64,000 nucleotides of DNA, taken from NCBI RefSeq assembly GCF_001522585.2, contig NZ_CP013373.1, positions 2,294,001-2,358,000 on the forward strand. Reading direction: 5' to 3'. The notes below the pieces were generated by a model that was not told where the DNA came from, searched no databases, and was given only the letters and a program-made list of their open reading frames with translations. A program made the translations under genes and the position numbers. Below, in pieces: positions 37,023 to 46,481 of this stretch. Position 1 is the first letter of the stretch, and every line of letters starts with the position of its first letter. Source of the DNA: Burkholderia sp. NRF60-BP8 (GTDB lineage Bacteria > Pseudomonadota > Gammaproteobacteria > Burkholderiales > Burkholderiaceae).

Positions 37023-38435
37023 TCATCCCGCCGGTTTCAACGTGCCGCGATCGTCCGGCGGCGCGCCCGCGCCGGCCGGCTGATCCGCGCCCGCGCCTTC
37101 CGTGCCCCATTCCGCCGCATCGCTGCGTTCGGCCGTCGACAGCTCGTCCGCGCGGTAGCCGGTGCGATTGAGCAGCGCGAGCATGCACGCAAGCGACACG
37201 AGCGCGTACAGCCCCGACGCGATCGCGACGCCGACGATGCTGCCGGTCGCGTTCAGGATCGCCTGCGCGAGCACCGGCGTGCCGCCGCCGACGACCAGCG
37301 CGCTCAACTGATACGCGAGCGACAGGCCCGTATAGCGGATGTTGGCCGGAAACACGCGCGCGAGCACGCCGCCGACCGCGCCGTAGAACATCGCCGACGG
37401 AATCGTCGAAATGCACATGCCCGCGACGGCGATCCAGTACGAACGCATCGCGAGCGCATGGAACATCATCGGCATCAGCACGATTTCCGGAATCAGGATC
37501 CAGCACATCGCGCGCCGCATGTCGACCTTCGACACGAACCACGCGCCGACCGGCTGCATCAGAAATTGCACGACGAGCGAGATCGACAGGATGCCGAGGA
37601 ACGTGCCCTGCGCGTAACCGAGCGTCTTCGTCGCCCACGACAGCGCGAACGTGCTGCGGAAATACGTGACGTTGATCACCGGCAGCGTGCCGGCCGCGAG
37701 CAACACGACGACCCAGTGGTCGCGCACGACGTCGCGCAGCGGCAGCTTCACCGTGCGCTTGCGCGCGAGCACGCGCTGCATGTCGACCGACTCCTCGAGC
37801 CTCAGCCGGATCACCATGCCGATGATCACGAGCACGGCCGACAGCAGGAACGGAATGCGCCAGCCCCACATCAGGAACGACGGCGTCGGCAGCGCGCTCA
37901 GCGCGAAGAACGCGGCCGTGGCCAGCAGGTTGCCGGTGGGCGAGCCCTGCTGGGCGAACGCCGCATACAGGATGCTGCGATGCTTCGGCGCATTCTCGCT
38001 CGCGATCAGCACCGCGCCGCCCCACTCGCCGCCGACCGCGATGCCCTGCAGCACGCGCAGCACGACGAGGGCCGCCGGCGCCCATACGCCGATCGACGCA
38101 TAGCCGGGCAGCAGCCCGATGCCGGTCGTCGCGAGCCCCATCATCACCAGCGTGATCACGAGCGCGGTCTTGCGGCCGACGCGATCGCCGAGATGGCCGA
38201 ACACGATCCCGCCGAGCGGCCGCGCGGCGAAGCCGGCCCAGAACGTGACGAACGCGAGCAGCGTCGCAACGCCGGAATCCATCGTGCTCGAAAAGAACAC
38301 CTTGCCGAACACGAGCGCCGCGGCGGTGCCGTAGATGTAGAAGTCGTACCACTCGATCGTGGTGCCGACGAACGCCGCGAGGGCGGCGCGGCCTGGCCGC
38401 GGCTGCGCGGCGGGCGGGGATGGCGGACGGCTCAT
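37023..38435 (-). CDS. MFS transporter, metabolite:H+ symporter (MHS) family
   Basis: A 470-residue transporter with about 12 membrane helices. The N-terminal FVGTTIEWYDFYIYGTAAAL and the loop GHLGDRVGRKTALV are hallmarks of the MHS family (ShiA, ProP, KgtP relatives), which import organic acids or osmolytes with protons. The long first-half motif RVLQGIAVGGEWGGAVL also fits. The substrate is unknown. A ~50-residue hydrophilic C-terminal tail follows the last helix. ATG at 38435 is preceded by AGGAG. It lies downstream of the CoA-transferase/acyl-CoA dehydrogenase pair on the same strand, 158 bp away, so it may import their acid substrate. Confidence 0.9.
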   Translation of the reverse strand: MSRPPSPPAAQPRPGRAALAAFVGTTIEWYDFYIYGTAAALVFGKVFFSSTMDSGVATLLAFVTFWAGFAARPLGGIVFGHLGDRVGRKTALVITLVMMGLATTGIGLLPGYASIGVWAPAALVVLRVLQGIAVGGEWGGAVLIASENAPKHRSILYAAFAQQGSPTGNLLATAAFFALSALPTPSFLMWGWRIPFLLSAVLVIIGMVIRLRLEESVDMQRVLARKRTVKLPLRDVVRDHWVVVLLAAGTLPVINVTYFRSTFALSWATKTLGYAQGTFLGILSISLVVQFLMQPVGAWFVSKVDMRRAMCWILIPEIVLMPMMFHALAMRSYWIAVAGMCISTIPSAMFYGAVGGVLARVFPANIRYTGLSLAYQLSALVVGGGTPVLAQAILNATGSIVGVAIASGLYALVSLACMLALLNRTGYRADELSTAERSDAAEWGTEGAGADQPAGAGAPPDDRGTLKPAG

Positions 38436-38593
38436 CGATGTCTCCTGGTAATCGGGGGCGCGACTGTCGCGCGCCTTGTCGGATGGCCGGCCTTCGCCGG
38501 CTGGTCGGATTGCTCTACGTTGCGTGGCTCGAAGTCGACGTTGCGATCGATCGGGTCGGGACGACGTTCATCTGCGGACGCCCCGTGGGCCCG

Positions 38594-39796
38594 TCACGTC
38601 AGGTCGGGCGCGACACGCAGCACGCCGGCATCGAGCAGTTGCTGCTGAAGCGCGCGATCGACGCCGAGCCGATCGAGCACCGCACGTGTGTCGCGACCGA
38701 GCGCCGGCGGCGCCGACCGGTAGGTGGCCGGTGTGCGCGACAGCTTCACCGGCGACGCGGTGCCGCGATACGCACCGATCTCGACGAACAGGCCGCGGTG
38801 CAGCGCATGCGGATCGTGCGCGACGTCGGCCACCGTGCGCACCGGCCCGCACGGCACGCCGGCCGCCATCAGCTCGCGCGCGAGCGGCTCGCACGCGTGC
38901 GCGGCAAGCCGCACTTCCAGCTCGACCTTCAACTGCGGCCGGTGCGCGCAGCGGCTGCGGTTGTCGACGAAGCGCGGATCGCCGGCGAGCGCCGGCGCAC
39001 CGAGATGCGCGACGAGCCGCGCGAACTGCCGGTCGTTGCCGACCGCGAGAAAGATCGGCACGGTGGCCGTGCGGTAGCTGTCGTACGGCGCGATGTTCGG
39101 ATGCGCGTTGCCGCTGCGCTCCGGCACGCGGCCCGAACCGAAGAAGTTCGGCAGGTGCGGATGCAGCAGCGACACGCCGCAGTCGTACAGCGCCACGTCG
39201 ATCGACTGCCCGCGCCCGCTCTTCTCGCGCTCCGCGAGCGCCAGCAGGATGCCGGCGAGCGCGTTGAGTCCCGTGACCATGTCGACGATCGGCAAACCGA
39301 TGCGCGTCGCGCCACCGTCGCGTTCGCCGTTCACGCTCATCAACCCGGCCATCGCCTGGATCACCGCGTCGTAGCCCGGCAGGCCGCCGAGCGGGCCGTC
39401 GTCGCCGAAGCCCGTTACCGCGCAGTGGATCAGGCGCGGGAAGCGCGGCTGCAGGTCGCGTGCGTAGTCCATGCCCCAGCGCGCGAGCGTGCCCGGCTTG
39501 AAATTCTCGACGAGCACGTCGGCCTCTTCGAGCAGGCGCCACAGGATCGCCCGCCCTTCGTCGTGCGACAGGTCGAGCGCGAGCCCTTCCTTGTTGCGGT
39601 TCACGCCCATGAAATACCAGGCCGTGTCGCCGAGGAACGGCGGCCCCCAGCCACGCGTCTCGTCGCCGGCGGGCGGCTCGATCTTGATCACCGTCGCGCC
39701 GTGATCGGCGAGCGCCTGCGTGCAGTACGGGCCGCCGAGCACCCGGCTCAGGTCGACGACCTTCAGGCCGTCCAGTGCGCCACGCGTCGTGCTCAT
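38594..39796 (-). CDS. CaiB/BaiF family CoA-transferase (family III)
   Basis: Family III CoA-transferases move CoA between carboxylic acids through an aspartyl-CoA intermediate. The 400-residue protein has the family features: LKVVDLSRVLGGPYCTQALADHGATV at the N-terminus, NRNKEGLALDL, the LVENFKPGTLARWG motif and GYDAVIQAMAGLMSVNG. The catalytic Asp is expected around LPIVDMVTG. ATG at 39794-39796 overlaps the stop of the upstream acyl-CoA dehydrogenase gene by 4 bp. The two enzymes probably activate and then oxidise one acid substrate, possibly delivered by the MHS transporter downstream. Confidence 0.93.
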   Translation of the reverse strand: MSTTRGALDGLKVVDLSRVLGGPYCTQALADHGATVIKIEPPAGDETRGWGPPFLGDTAWYFMGVNRNKEGLALDLSHDEGRAILWRLLEEADVLVENFKPGTLARWGMDYARDLQPRFPRLIHCAVTGFGDDGPLGGLPGYDAVIQAMAGLMSVNGERDGGATRIGLPIVDMVTGLNALAGILLALAEREKSGRGQSIDVALYDCGVSLLHPHLPNFFGSGRVPERSGNAHPNIAPYDSYRTATVPIFLAVGNDRQFARLVAHLGAPALAGDPRFVDNRSRCAHRPQLKVELEVRLAAHACEPLARELMAAGVPCGPVRTVADVAHDPHALHRGLFVEIGAYRGTASPVKLSRTPATYRSAPPALGRDTRAVLDRLGVDRALQQQLLDAGVLRVAPDLT

Positions 39797-41544
39797 CGCT
39801 CGACCTCCGGCAGCAGGTCGAGCGCCGTGTCGAGCGCGACCGGCAGGCCGCGCAGCAGCGCGTCGGACGCGGCCGATTCGTCGTCGCGCGGTGCCGGCGC
39901 GAGCGGATCGACCGGCAGCAGCTTGTGTCGCACGATCAGGTGCGCCAGCGCGAGACGCCTGAAATCCGGCGCGAGCCGTACGCCTTCGCAAGCCATCAGC
40001 ACGGCCGCGCTCGCGTAATACAGCGCGGACGCGGCCTGCCGCACGCGCGCGTCGTCGCCGTCCTCCGCGACCCGCGCGAGCGCATCGCACGCCCGCGCGA
40101 GAATGCGCCGCAGCGCCGTGCGGCTCGCGTCGGGCAGCGGCGCCGCGCCCAGACGATCGCCGAGGAACGTGCGCAGCGCGTCGAGCGCATGCTCGCGCTG
40201 CGCGGCGCGCGCGACGTCGAGCGCGACGATGTTGCTCGTGCCTTCCCAGATCGAACCGAGGTGCGCGTCGCGCACGAGCCGCGCATCGCTCCACTCCTCG
40301 ATATAGCCGGTGCCGCCGCGCACTTCCATCGCATCGCCCGTCACGCGGCGCGCGTCGCGGCACGCGCGGAACTTGATCAACGGCGTCAGGATCCGCACGC
40401 AGCGCGCAGCCTGTTCGTCGCCCGCATCGGCCTGCGGCAGCAACAGCGCGATCTGCATGAACATCGCGCGCGCGGCCTCGGCCGGCAGCAGCGTCTTCAT
40501 CAGCTGGCGCCGCATCAGCGGCATCTCGATCAGCTTGCGGCCGAACGCGTCGCGATGCGCGGCGACGTGCAACGCTTCGTTCAGCGCGCGCCGCATCAAT
40601 CCGGCCGCGCGCACGCCGTTCGACAGCCGCGACATGTTGATCATGTCGGCCATCTGGTGAAAGCCGCGGCCGATCTCGCCGATCAGGTACGCCTGCGCGC
40701 CTTCGAGCGCGATCTCGCCGCTCGCCATCGAACGGCTGCCGAGCTTGTCCTTCAGGCGCACGATCCGGTAGCGGTTGCGCGTGCCGTCCGGCAGCGTCTT
40801 CGGCAGCAGGAACAGCGCGAGGCCCTTGATGCCGTCCGGTGCGCCGTCGGGCCGCGCGAGCACCATCGCGAGATCGGCGTCGGCATTCGAGCAGAACCAC
40901 TTGTCGCCGGTCAGGCGCCAGACGGTGTCGCCGTGCGCGTCGGTTTCGCGGGTCGCGCGCGTCGCGATACGGCCGACGTCGGAGCCGGCCGCCTGCTCGG
41001 TCATGAACATCGCGCCCTGGTACAGCGTGTCGAAGTCGCGCGACGCGAGCCTCGGCAGGTAGCGCGCGACGAGCGCCGGGTCGCCGAAGCGGCGCAGCGT
41101 GCGCGTCAGCGAGTCGGTCATGCTGACCGGGCAGCACAGCCCGAATTCCGCCTGCACGAACAGGAACGTCAGCGCGTACTTGACGAGCGGCGGCACGGTT
41201 TCGGCCCCGTGGCTCAGCGACGCGAGCCCGAGCTCCGCATACGCGACCCGTTCGAGCGCGACGTACGCCGGATCCTTGTCGATCCGCTGCACGGCCTCGC
41301 CGCGCCGGTTGCGGTGCTCGAGCACGGGCGGATGCTTGTCCGCGCGCGCCGCCCATTCGTCGAGTTCGCCCGATACGCGCTCGCCGAGCGCGCGCAGCCG
41401 CGGCTCGAGTTCGGCATAGTGCGCGTCGCCGAGATGCAGCTTCAGCAACGCGCCGAGATCGGGGTCGACGGTGAAGAAATTGATGCCCCGGCTGTCGGGG
41501 ATATGGGATGCGCCGGTGTCCGGCGTGCGAGCGGTGTCGTGCAT
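39793..41544 (-). CDS. Acyl-CoA dehydrogenase, AidB-like
   Basis: FAD-dependent acyl-CoA dehydrogenase of 583 residues, longer than the ~380 of short-chain enzymes and similar in layout to AidB/long FadE-like proteins. The N-terminal half includes HPPVLEHRNRRG, as in AidB. The middle domain has MTEQAAGSDVG and WFCSNADADLAMV. The C-terminal part has GGTGYIEEWSDARLVRDA and SIWEGTSNI, where the Glu corresponds to the usual catalytic base. ATG at 41544 has AGGAG 8 nt upstream; the frame is open further but not family-like. Stop overlaps the CoA-transferase start. Divergent LysR gene at 41720 probably controls it. Confidence 0.92.
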   Translation of the reverse strand: MHDTARTPDTGASHIPDSRGINFFTVDPDLGALLKLHLGDAHYAELEPRLRALGERVSGELDEWAARADKHPPVLEHRNRRGEAVQRIDKDPAYVALERVAYAELGLASLSHGAETVPPLVKYALTFLFVQAEFGLCCPVSMTDSLTRTLRRFGDPALVARYLPRLASRDFDTLYQGAMFMTEQAAGSDVGRIATRATRETDAHGDTVWRLTGDKWFCSNADADLAMVLARPDGAPDGIKGLALFLLPKTLPDGTRNRYRIVRLKDKLGSRSMASGEIALEGAQAYLIGEIGRGFHQMADMINMSRLSNGVRAAGLMRRALNEALHVAAHRDAFGRKLIEMPLMRRQLMKTLLPAEAARAMFMQIALLLPQADAGDEQAARCVRILTPLIKFRACRDARRVTGDAMEVRGGTGYIEEWSDARLVRDAHLGSIWEGTSNIVALDVARAAQREHALDALRTFLGDRLGAAPLPDASRTALRRILARACDALARVAEDGDDARVRQAASALYYASAAVLMACEGVRLAPDFRRLALAHLIVRHKLLPVDPLAPAPRDDESAASDALLRGLPVALDTALDLLPEVER

Positions 41545-41643
41545 GCGTGCGTCTCCTGGGTTGCCGGCGCATCGGCCGGGCCGCGGTGCCGCAGCGCCCG
41601 GTCCGTCGTGCGTCAAGCCTCCCGCAGAGCGTAGGCGCGCGGT

Positions 41644-41695
41644 CGATAAGCGTCCAATACAGGATTTTATCCGGTACGATAGATATCGCTTATCG
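41644..41695. promoter_or_regulatory. Inverted repeat, probable operator between the dehydrogenase and LysR genes
   Basis: CGATAAGCG (41644-41652) and its exact complement CGCTTATCG (41687-41695) are spaced 43 bp centre to centre, about four helical turns, around an A/T-richer core. The pair lies in the divergent region. It is a good candidate for LysR binding and autoregulation. Confidence 0.55.
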
Positions 41696-41719
41696 ATGCC
41701 GACGCCGGGAGGAGACACC

Positions 41720-42622
41720 GTGGAACTGAGGCAGTTGCGCTACTTCGTGGCCGTCGCCGAGGAGCTGCACTTCGGGCGCGCGGCGAAGCGCCTGTACATC
41801 TCGCAGCCGGCGCTGAGTTTCGACATCCGCAAGTTCGAGGACGCGCTCGGCGTGCAGCTTTTTTCCCGCACCAACAAGACGGTCGCGCTGACCAACGCGG
41901 GCGCGGTGCTGCTCGGCGAGGCGCGCCGGCTGCTGCTGCAGGCGGCCGAGGCCGAGCGCCTGACGGTGCGCTCCGCGTCGGGGCTCGCCGGCCGGCTGCG
42001 GATCGGCTTCGTCCATTCGATGCTGTATCGCGGGCTGCCCGACGCGGTGCGGCGCTTCGAGGCCGACTATCCGGGCGTCGAGATCGTGCTGAGCGAGATG
42101 AACACGCACGCGCAGGTGCAGGCGATCCAGCGCGGCCAGATCGATCTCGGCTACGCGCACTGGGGCCACTGCCCGCCCGAGGTCGAATCGGCGCCCGTCT
42201 ATGCGGAGCCGTTCGTGTGCTGCCTGCCGGCCGCGCATCCGCTTGCGCGGCGCCGGCAGGTCGCGCTCGCCGCGCTCGCGACGGAACCGTTCATCCTGTT
42301 TCCGCGCGACGCCGCGCCGCACTACCACGACCTGATCATCGCGCAGTGCGTGAACGCGGGATTCAGTCCGCTGATCCGTCACGAGGCGCGGCTGTGGCAG
42401 ACGATCCTGTCGATGGTCGAATTCGGGATGGGCATCGCGCTCGTGCCGCGCGTGCTGCAGCAGGTCAAGAGCGACCGGCTCGCGTTCCGGCCGCTGAAGG
42501 ATGCGTCGCTCGAATCGCGCACGCTGGAGCTCAAGCGCAGCGGCACCGCCGAACCGGTCGCGCTGCGCTTCGCCGACTACGTGCGCGCGTCGCTCGACGC
42601 GCTGCCCGCGCTCGCGGGCTGA
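41720..42622 (+). CDS. LysR-type transcriptional regulator
   Basis: A 300-residue LTTR with an N-terminal winged HTH (ELRQLRYFVAVAEELHFGRAAKRLYISQPALSFDIRKFE) and a C-terminal effector-binding domain (~90-295). The GTG at 41720 is chosen because GGGAGGAG (41707-41714) sits at the right distance and the protein then begins MELRQLRYFV, the standard LTTR start; an ATG at 41696 would add eight residues and overlap the operator. It is divergent from the acyl-CoA dehydrogenase/CoA-transferase operon and so probably regulates it. Confidence 0.92.
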   Translation: MELRQLRYFVAVAEELHFGRAAKRLYISQPALSFDIRKFEDALGVQLFSRTNKTVALTNAGAVLLGEARRLLLQAAEAERLTVRSASGLAGRLRIGFVHSMLYRGLPDAVRRFEADYPGVEIVLSEMNTHAQVQAIQRGQIDLGYAHWGHCPPEVESAPVYAEPFVCCLPAAHPLARRRQVALAALATEPFILFPRDAAPHYHDLIIAQCVNAGFSPLIRHEARLWQTILSMVEFGMGIALVPRVLQQVKSDRLAFRPLKDASLESRTLELKRSGTAEPVALRFADYVRASLDALPALAG

Positions 42623-42676
42623 ACACCGGCTCGCGAGCGCGGGCAGCGGCTGTTTAAAAAAATTTGCAGAAAGGGC

Positions 42677-42705
42677 TTTACGAACCCAAAAAGCTCTGAC
42701 ATAAT
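42677..42705 (+). promoter_or_regulatory. Promoter of tRNA-Val
   Basis: TTTACG (42677-42682) and CATAAT (42700-42705) are separated by 17 bp; the tRNA 5' end follows 12 bp later. Confidence 0.6.
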
Positions 42706-42717
42706 TTCAGCTTCTTT

Positions 42718-42792
42718 GGGCGGTTAGCTCAGCGGTAGAGCACTGCCTTCACACGGCAGGGGTCACTGGTTCGATCCCAGTACCGCCCACCA
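42718..42792 (+). tRNA. tRNA-Val (anticodon CAC)
   Basis: A 75-nt cloverleaf with encoded CCA. The acceptor stem GGGCGGT pairs with ACCGCCC. The anticodon stem CTGCC/GGCAG encloses the loop TTCACAC, giving anticodon CAC for codon GUG. The T arm GGTTCGATCCC is canonical. A promoter lies just upstream and a strong terminator follows. Confidence 0.97.
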
Positions 42793-42800
42793 AAGAATTC

Positions 42801-42836
42801 AAGGGCCTGCGTCTCACGACGCAGGCCCTTTTCGTT
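42801..42836 (+). terminator. Terminator of tRNA-Val
   Basis: A perfect 13-bp stem AAGGGCCTGCGTC (42801-42813) with its complement (42818-42830) and a TCAC loop is followed by TTCGTTTT. It also may serve the convergent aminotransferase gene ending at 42908. Confidence 0.9.
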
Positions 42837-42907
42837 TTGGCAACGCACGTGCGCTGCGCGACGCGGGCGCCGGCATCATGCGACGCCGCACCCGCAGCAG
42901 TGCCGGC

Positions 42908-44302
42908 TTACCGTCCCTGCCCCACTCGCTGCGCCGTCGCGTCGAACGCGCGCTTCGCCTTGTCGACGATCTCGTCGATCTCCGCCTCGCGAATCACGAG
43001 CGGCGGCGACAACAGCATCCGGTCGCCGGTCGCGCGCATGATCAGGTTGCCGTTGAAGCAGAAGTCGCGGCAGATCGTGCCGACATCGACGTCCGCGCCG
43101 AAGCGCTCGCGCCGGCGCCCGTCGCGCGCGAGTTGAACGCCGGCGACCAGCCCCGCTCCCGCAATCTCCCCGACGATCGGATGTTCGCCCAACGCGTCAC
43201 GCAGCCGCCGCTGGAAATACGGGCCGATATCGGTCTTCACGCGCTCGACGATGCCTTCGTCGCGCAGCAGCTTCAGGTTCGCGACCGCGACGGCGGCCGC
43301 CACCGGGTGGCCCGAGTACGTGAGGCCGTGATTGAATTCGCCGTTGTCGATGATCGGGCGCGCGATGCGCTCGTGAATGCCGACCGCGCCCATCGGCACG
43401 TAGCCCGACGTGAGGCCCTTCGCCATCGTGATCAGGTCCGGCTCGAAGCCGAAGTGCTGGTGCGCGAACCACTCGCCGGTGCGGCCGAACCCGCCGATCA
43501 CTTCGTCGGCGACGAGCAGCACGTCGTACTTGCGGCAGATCCGCTGGATTTCCGGCCAGTACGTCGACGGCGGGAAGATCACGCCGCCCGCGCCCTGGAA
43601 CGGCTCTCCGATGAACGCCGCGACGTTCTCCGCGCCGAGTTCGAGGATCTTCGCCTCGAGCTGCTGCGCCCGCGCGAGGCCGAATGCTTCGGGCGTCTCG
43701 CCAGCCTGCGCTTCGCCGAAGAAATACGGCTGGTCGATATGCACGATGTGCTCGACCTTCGACGGCATCTGCTCGTGCATGTAGCCCATCCCGCCGAGCG
43801 TGCCGCCGGCGATCGTCGAGCCGTGGTAGCCGTTCTTGCGCGAGATCACGTATTTCTTCTGCGGCTTGCCTTGCACGCGCCAGTACTGATGCACGACGCG
43901 CAGCACCGTGTCGTTGCCTTCCGAGCCGCTGTTGCAATAGAAGAAGTGGTTGAAGCCGGCGGGCGTCACTTCGGCGAGCATCGCCGACAGTTCGATCACC
44001 GGCGGATGCGTGGTCTTGAAGAACGTGTTGTAGAACGGCAGCTCCTGCAGCTGGCGATACGCGGCGTCGGCGAGCTCCTTGCGGCCGTAGCCGACGTTCA
44101 CGCACCAGAGGCCGGCCATCCCGTCGATCACCTTGTTGCCGTCCGAGTCCCACAGGTAGACGCCGTCGGCTTTGACGATCACGCGGCTGCCCGCGCGGTT
44201 GAGCGCGCCCATGTCCGAGAACGGGTGGATGTGGTGCGCGGCGTCGAGCGCGCGAAAATCGGCGGTCGAGCGCGGCGAAATAGCTTCGTTTCGATCGGTC
44301 AT
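42908..44302 (-). CDS. Class III aminotransferase, putrescine/polyamine type (SpuC-like)
   Basis: PLP-dependent omega-aminotransferase of 464 residues. The PLP lysine is K295 in ITMAKGLTSG. Further family motifs are CNSGSEGNDTVLR, NGYHGSTIAGGTLGG and LLVADEVIGGFGRTG. The sequence pattern is that of SpuC-type putrescine-pyruvate aminotransferases. It is third in an operon with a gamma-glutamylpolyamine-synthetase-like gene (28 bp gap) and a gamma-glutamyl-GABA hydrolase, which supports a role in polyamine catabolism. Exact amine donor is not certain. Confidence 0.9.
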   Translation of the reverse strand: MTDRNEAISPRSTADFRALDAAHHIHPFSDMGALNRAGSRVIVKADGVYLWDSDGNKVIDGMAGLWCVNVGYGRKELADAAYRQLQELPFYNTFFKTTHPPVIELSAMLAEVTPAGFNHFFYCNSGSEGNDTVLRVVHQYWRVQGKPQKKYVISRKNGYHGSTIAGGTLGGMGYMHEQMPSKVEHIVHIDQPYFFGEAQAGETPEAFGLARAQQLEAKILELGAENVAAFIGEPFQGAGGVIFPPSTYWPEIQRICRKYDVLLVADEVIGGFGRTGEWFAHQHFGFEPDLITMAKGLTSGYVPMGAVGIHERIARPIIDNGEFNHGLTYSGHPVAAAVAVANLKLLRDEGIVERVKTDIGPYFQRRLRDALGEHPIVGEIAGAGLVAGVQLARDGRRRERFGADVDVGTICRDFCFNGNLIMRATGDRMLLSPPLVIREAEIDEIVDKAKRAFDATAQRVGQGR

Positions 44303-44330
44303 GTTTTCTCCGTCAAACAGCGCCGCACGC

Positions 44331-45668
44331 TCACACGTGCAGCAGCAGATGCCTGCGTTCCCACGAGCTGATCACGCGGAAGAACGCTTCGTATTCGGTT
44401 TCCTTCAACGCCAGGTAGGCCTTCACGAACTTGTCGCCGAGAATGCCGGCGAGCGGCTCGCACGCGGCCATCAGCGAGATGCCTTCCTCAAGATTGCGCG
44501 GCAGCTGGTACGGCAGGTCGTAGCCGTCCGATGCGATCGGCTCGGTCGGTGCGAGCTGCTGCATCATGCCGAGATAGCCGGCGGCGAGCGTCGCCGCGAA
44601 CGCGAGGTACGGGTTGCAGTCGACGCCCGGAATCCGGTTCTCGATGCGCCGCGCGACCGGCGTCGACTGCGGGATCCGGAACCCGACCGTACGGTTGTCG
44701 TAGCCCCACTGCACGTTGATCGGCGCGGCCATGAAGCGCGACAGGCGGCGGTACGAATTGATGTACGGCGCGAAGATCGGCATCAGCGCCGGCGTGTACT
44801 TCTGCAGCCCCGCCAGATAGCTGTGGAACAGCGGCGACACGGCGCCGTTTTCGTCGGCGAACAGATTGCGCCCGCTGCGCAGATCCGCGAGGCTCTGATG
44901 AATGTGCATCGCGGAACCCGGCTCGTTTTCCATCGGCTTGGCCATGAACGTCGCGTACATGTTGTGACGCAGCGCGGCCTCGCGCACCGTGCGCTTGAAC
45001 AGGAACACCTGGTCGGCCAGCGACAGCGCGTCGCCGTGCATGAAGTTGATCTCCATCTGCGCGGCGCCGACTTCGTGAATCAGCGTCTCGATATCGAGGC
45101 CCTGCATTTCGCAGTACTCGTAGATGTCCTCGAACAGCGGATCGAACTCGTTGACGGCCTCGATCGAATACGACTGGCGGCCCGTTTCCGCCCGCCCCGT
45201 ACGACCGACCGGCGGACGCAGCGGCAGGTCGGGATCAGCGTTCATGTCGACCAGATAGAACTCCAGCTCGGGCGCAACCACGGGCTTCCAGCCCTTCGCC
45301 TCGTACAGGTCGAGCACACGGCGCAGCACGTAGCGCGGCGAGATCTCGACCGGCGAGCCGTCGAAATGCACGCAATCGTGGATCACCTGCGCGGTCGGAT
45401 CGACCGCCCACGGGATCAGGCAGATCGTCGACGGATCGGGCACGCACACCATGTCGGGATCGGTCACGCCGGTCAGCGAGCCGTCCTCCGGATAGTCGCC
45501 GGTGACGGTCTGCACCATCACGGCCTGCGGCAAGCGCATCGATTCGCCGGATTCGAATTTGTTGCGCGGAATGATCTTGCCGCGCGCGATGCCGGCCATG
45601 TCGGGAATGATCGCCTCGACTTCGGTGATACGGTGCTGTCGCAGGAATTCGCTCAGTTCGGCTTGCAT
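44331..45668 (-). CDS. puuA: Glutamine synthetase-like gamma-glutamylpolyamine synthetase
   Basis: A 445-residue GS-fold ligase. It retains the glutamine synthetase active-site pattern (ELEFYLVDMNADPD, QMEINFMHGDALSLADQ, KPMENEPGSAMHIHQSL, GYDNRTVGFRIP) but lacks the NLYDLPPEE adenylylation loop of glnA. Together with its neighbours this matches PuuA/SpuI enzymes, which ligate glutamate to putrescine using ATP. It starts MQAELSEFLRQHRITEVE at 45668, 12 bp after the hydrolase gene. The other glutamine synthetase in this window (glnA) is clearly the assimilatory one. Confidence 0.85.
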   Translation of the reverse strand: MQAELSEFLRQHRITEVEAIIPDMAGIARGKIIPRNKFESGESMRLPQAVMVQTVTGDYPEDGSLTGVTDPDMVCVPDPSTICLIPWAVDPTAQVIHDCVHFDGSPVEISPRYVLRRVLDLYEAKGWKPVVAPELEFYLVDMNADPDLPLRPPVGRTGRAETGRQSYSIEAVNEFDPLFEDIYEYCEMQGLDIETLIHEVGAAQMEINFMHGDALSLADQVFLFKRTVREAALRHNMYATFMAKPMENEPGSAMHIHQSLADLRSGRNLFADENGAVSPLFHSYLAGLQKYTPALMPIFAPYINSYRRLSRFMAAPINVQWGYDNRTVGFRIPQSTPVARRIENRIPGVDCNPYLAFAATLAAGYLGMMQQLAPTEPIASDGYDLPYQLPRNLEEGISLMAACEPLAGILGDKFVKAYLALKETEYEAFFRVISSWERRHLLLHV

Positions 45669-45680
45669 GATCGGCCTCGT

Positions 45681-46481
45681 TCAGTCGATGTCGGATGCGG
45701 CCGGCGTCGCGCCGCCGGCCGCATGAATACGGTGCGTCATGTGCGCGCGGCACGCCGCGCCGAATGCCGCGAAGATGTCGCGCGACAGCGACTGCTCCGC
45801 GTAGCGCCACTCGGGATGCCACTGCACGCCCAGCGCGAACGCGCGCGCGCCGCGCACGCTGACGGCCTCGACCAGTCCGTCGGGCGCGCTCGCCTCGATC
45901 GCGAGCCCCGCGCCCAGGCGCGCGATGCCCTGGTCGTGCAGCGAATTGACCGTCGCCTCGTGCGCGCCGCGCGCGATCCGCTGCAGCAGGCCGCCGGGGG
46001 CGAACTGCACGACGTGCGCGGGACCGTACTGCCGTTCGAGCGGATCGTCCGGTCGTTCGCGATGGTCGTCGAAGCCGGTCGTCGCATGCAGCCGCTGATG
46101 CAGCGTGCCGCCATACGCGACGTTCAGCTCCTGCATGCCGCGGCAAATCGCGAGCACGGGCACGCCCGCGTCGATCGCCGCGCGGATCAGCGGCAACGCG
46201 GTCGCATCGCGCGCCGGATCGTGCAGCGTGTCGGACGCGCTCGCGGCGCCGCCGTAATGATGCGGCTCGACGTTCGAATAGCTGCCGGTCAACAGCAGCC
46301 CGTCGACGGCCGCGACAATCGCGTCGGCCGGCTGCCGCGCGCCGAGCGCGGGCAGCACGAACGCCAGCGCGCCGGCGCCGTCGACGACGGCGGCGAGGTA
46401 CTTCTCGCCCGCCGCATGGTTCGGATGCGCACCGCGCAGGATGCGATCGGCGGTAACGGCTACGATCGGTCGTGCACGCAT
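45681..46481 (-). CDS. puuD: Gamma-glutamyl-gamma-aminobutyrate hydrolase (class I amidotransferase-like)
   Basis: Releases GABA from gamma-glutamyl-GABA in the glutamylated putrescine pathway. The 266-residue protein has the class I glutamine-amidotransferase nucleophile elbow, C in AICRGMQELNVAYGG, and the His/Glu pair in GVQWHPEWRY. The frame is open upstream to 46571, but the ATG at 46481 (MRARPIVAVTADRI) has GGAGAG in front and fits the family. It is the first gene of the three-gene polyamine operon. Confidence 0.9.
   Translation of the reverse strand: MRARPIVAVTADRILRGAHPNHAAGEKYLAAVVDGAGALAFVLPALGARQPADAIVAAVDGLLLTGSYSNVEPHHYGGAASASDTLHDPARDATALPLIRAAIDAGVPVLAICRGMQELNVAYGGTLHQRLHATTGFDDHRERPDDPLERQYGPAHVVQFAPGGLLQRIARGAHEATVNSLHDQGIARLGAGLAIEASAPDGLVEAVSVRGARAFALGVQWHPEWRYAEQSLSRDIFAAFGAACRAHMTHRIHAAGGATPAASDID

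Noticed and set aside
38594..41572. Possible fusion of CoA-transferase and an upstream frame
   Set aside because: One continuous frame spans both genes only because the dehydrogenase region is open in that phase; the ATGA overlap shows two separate genes.
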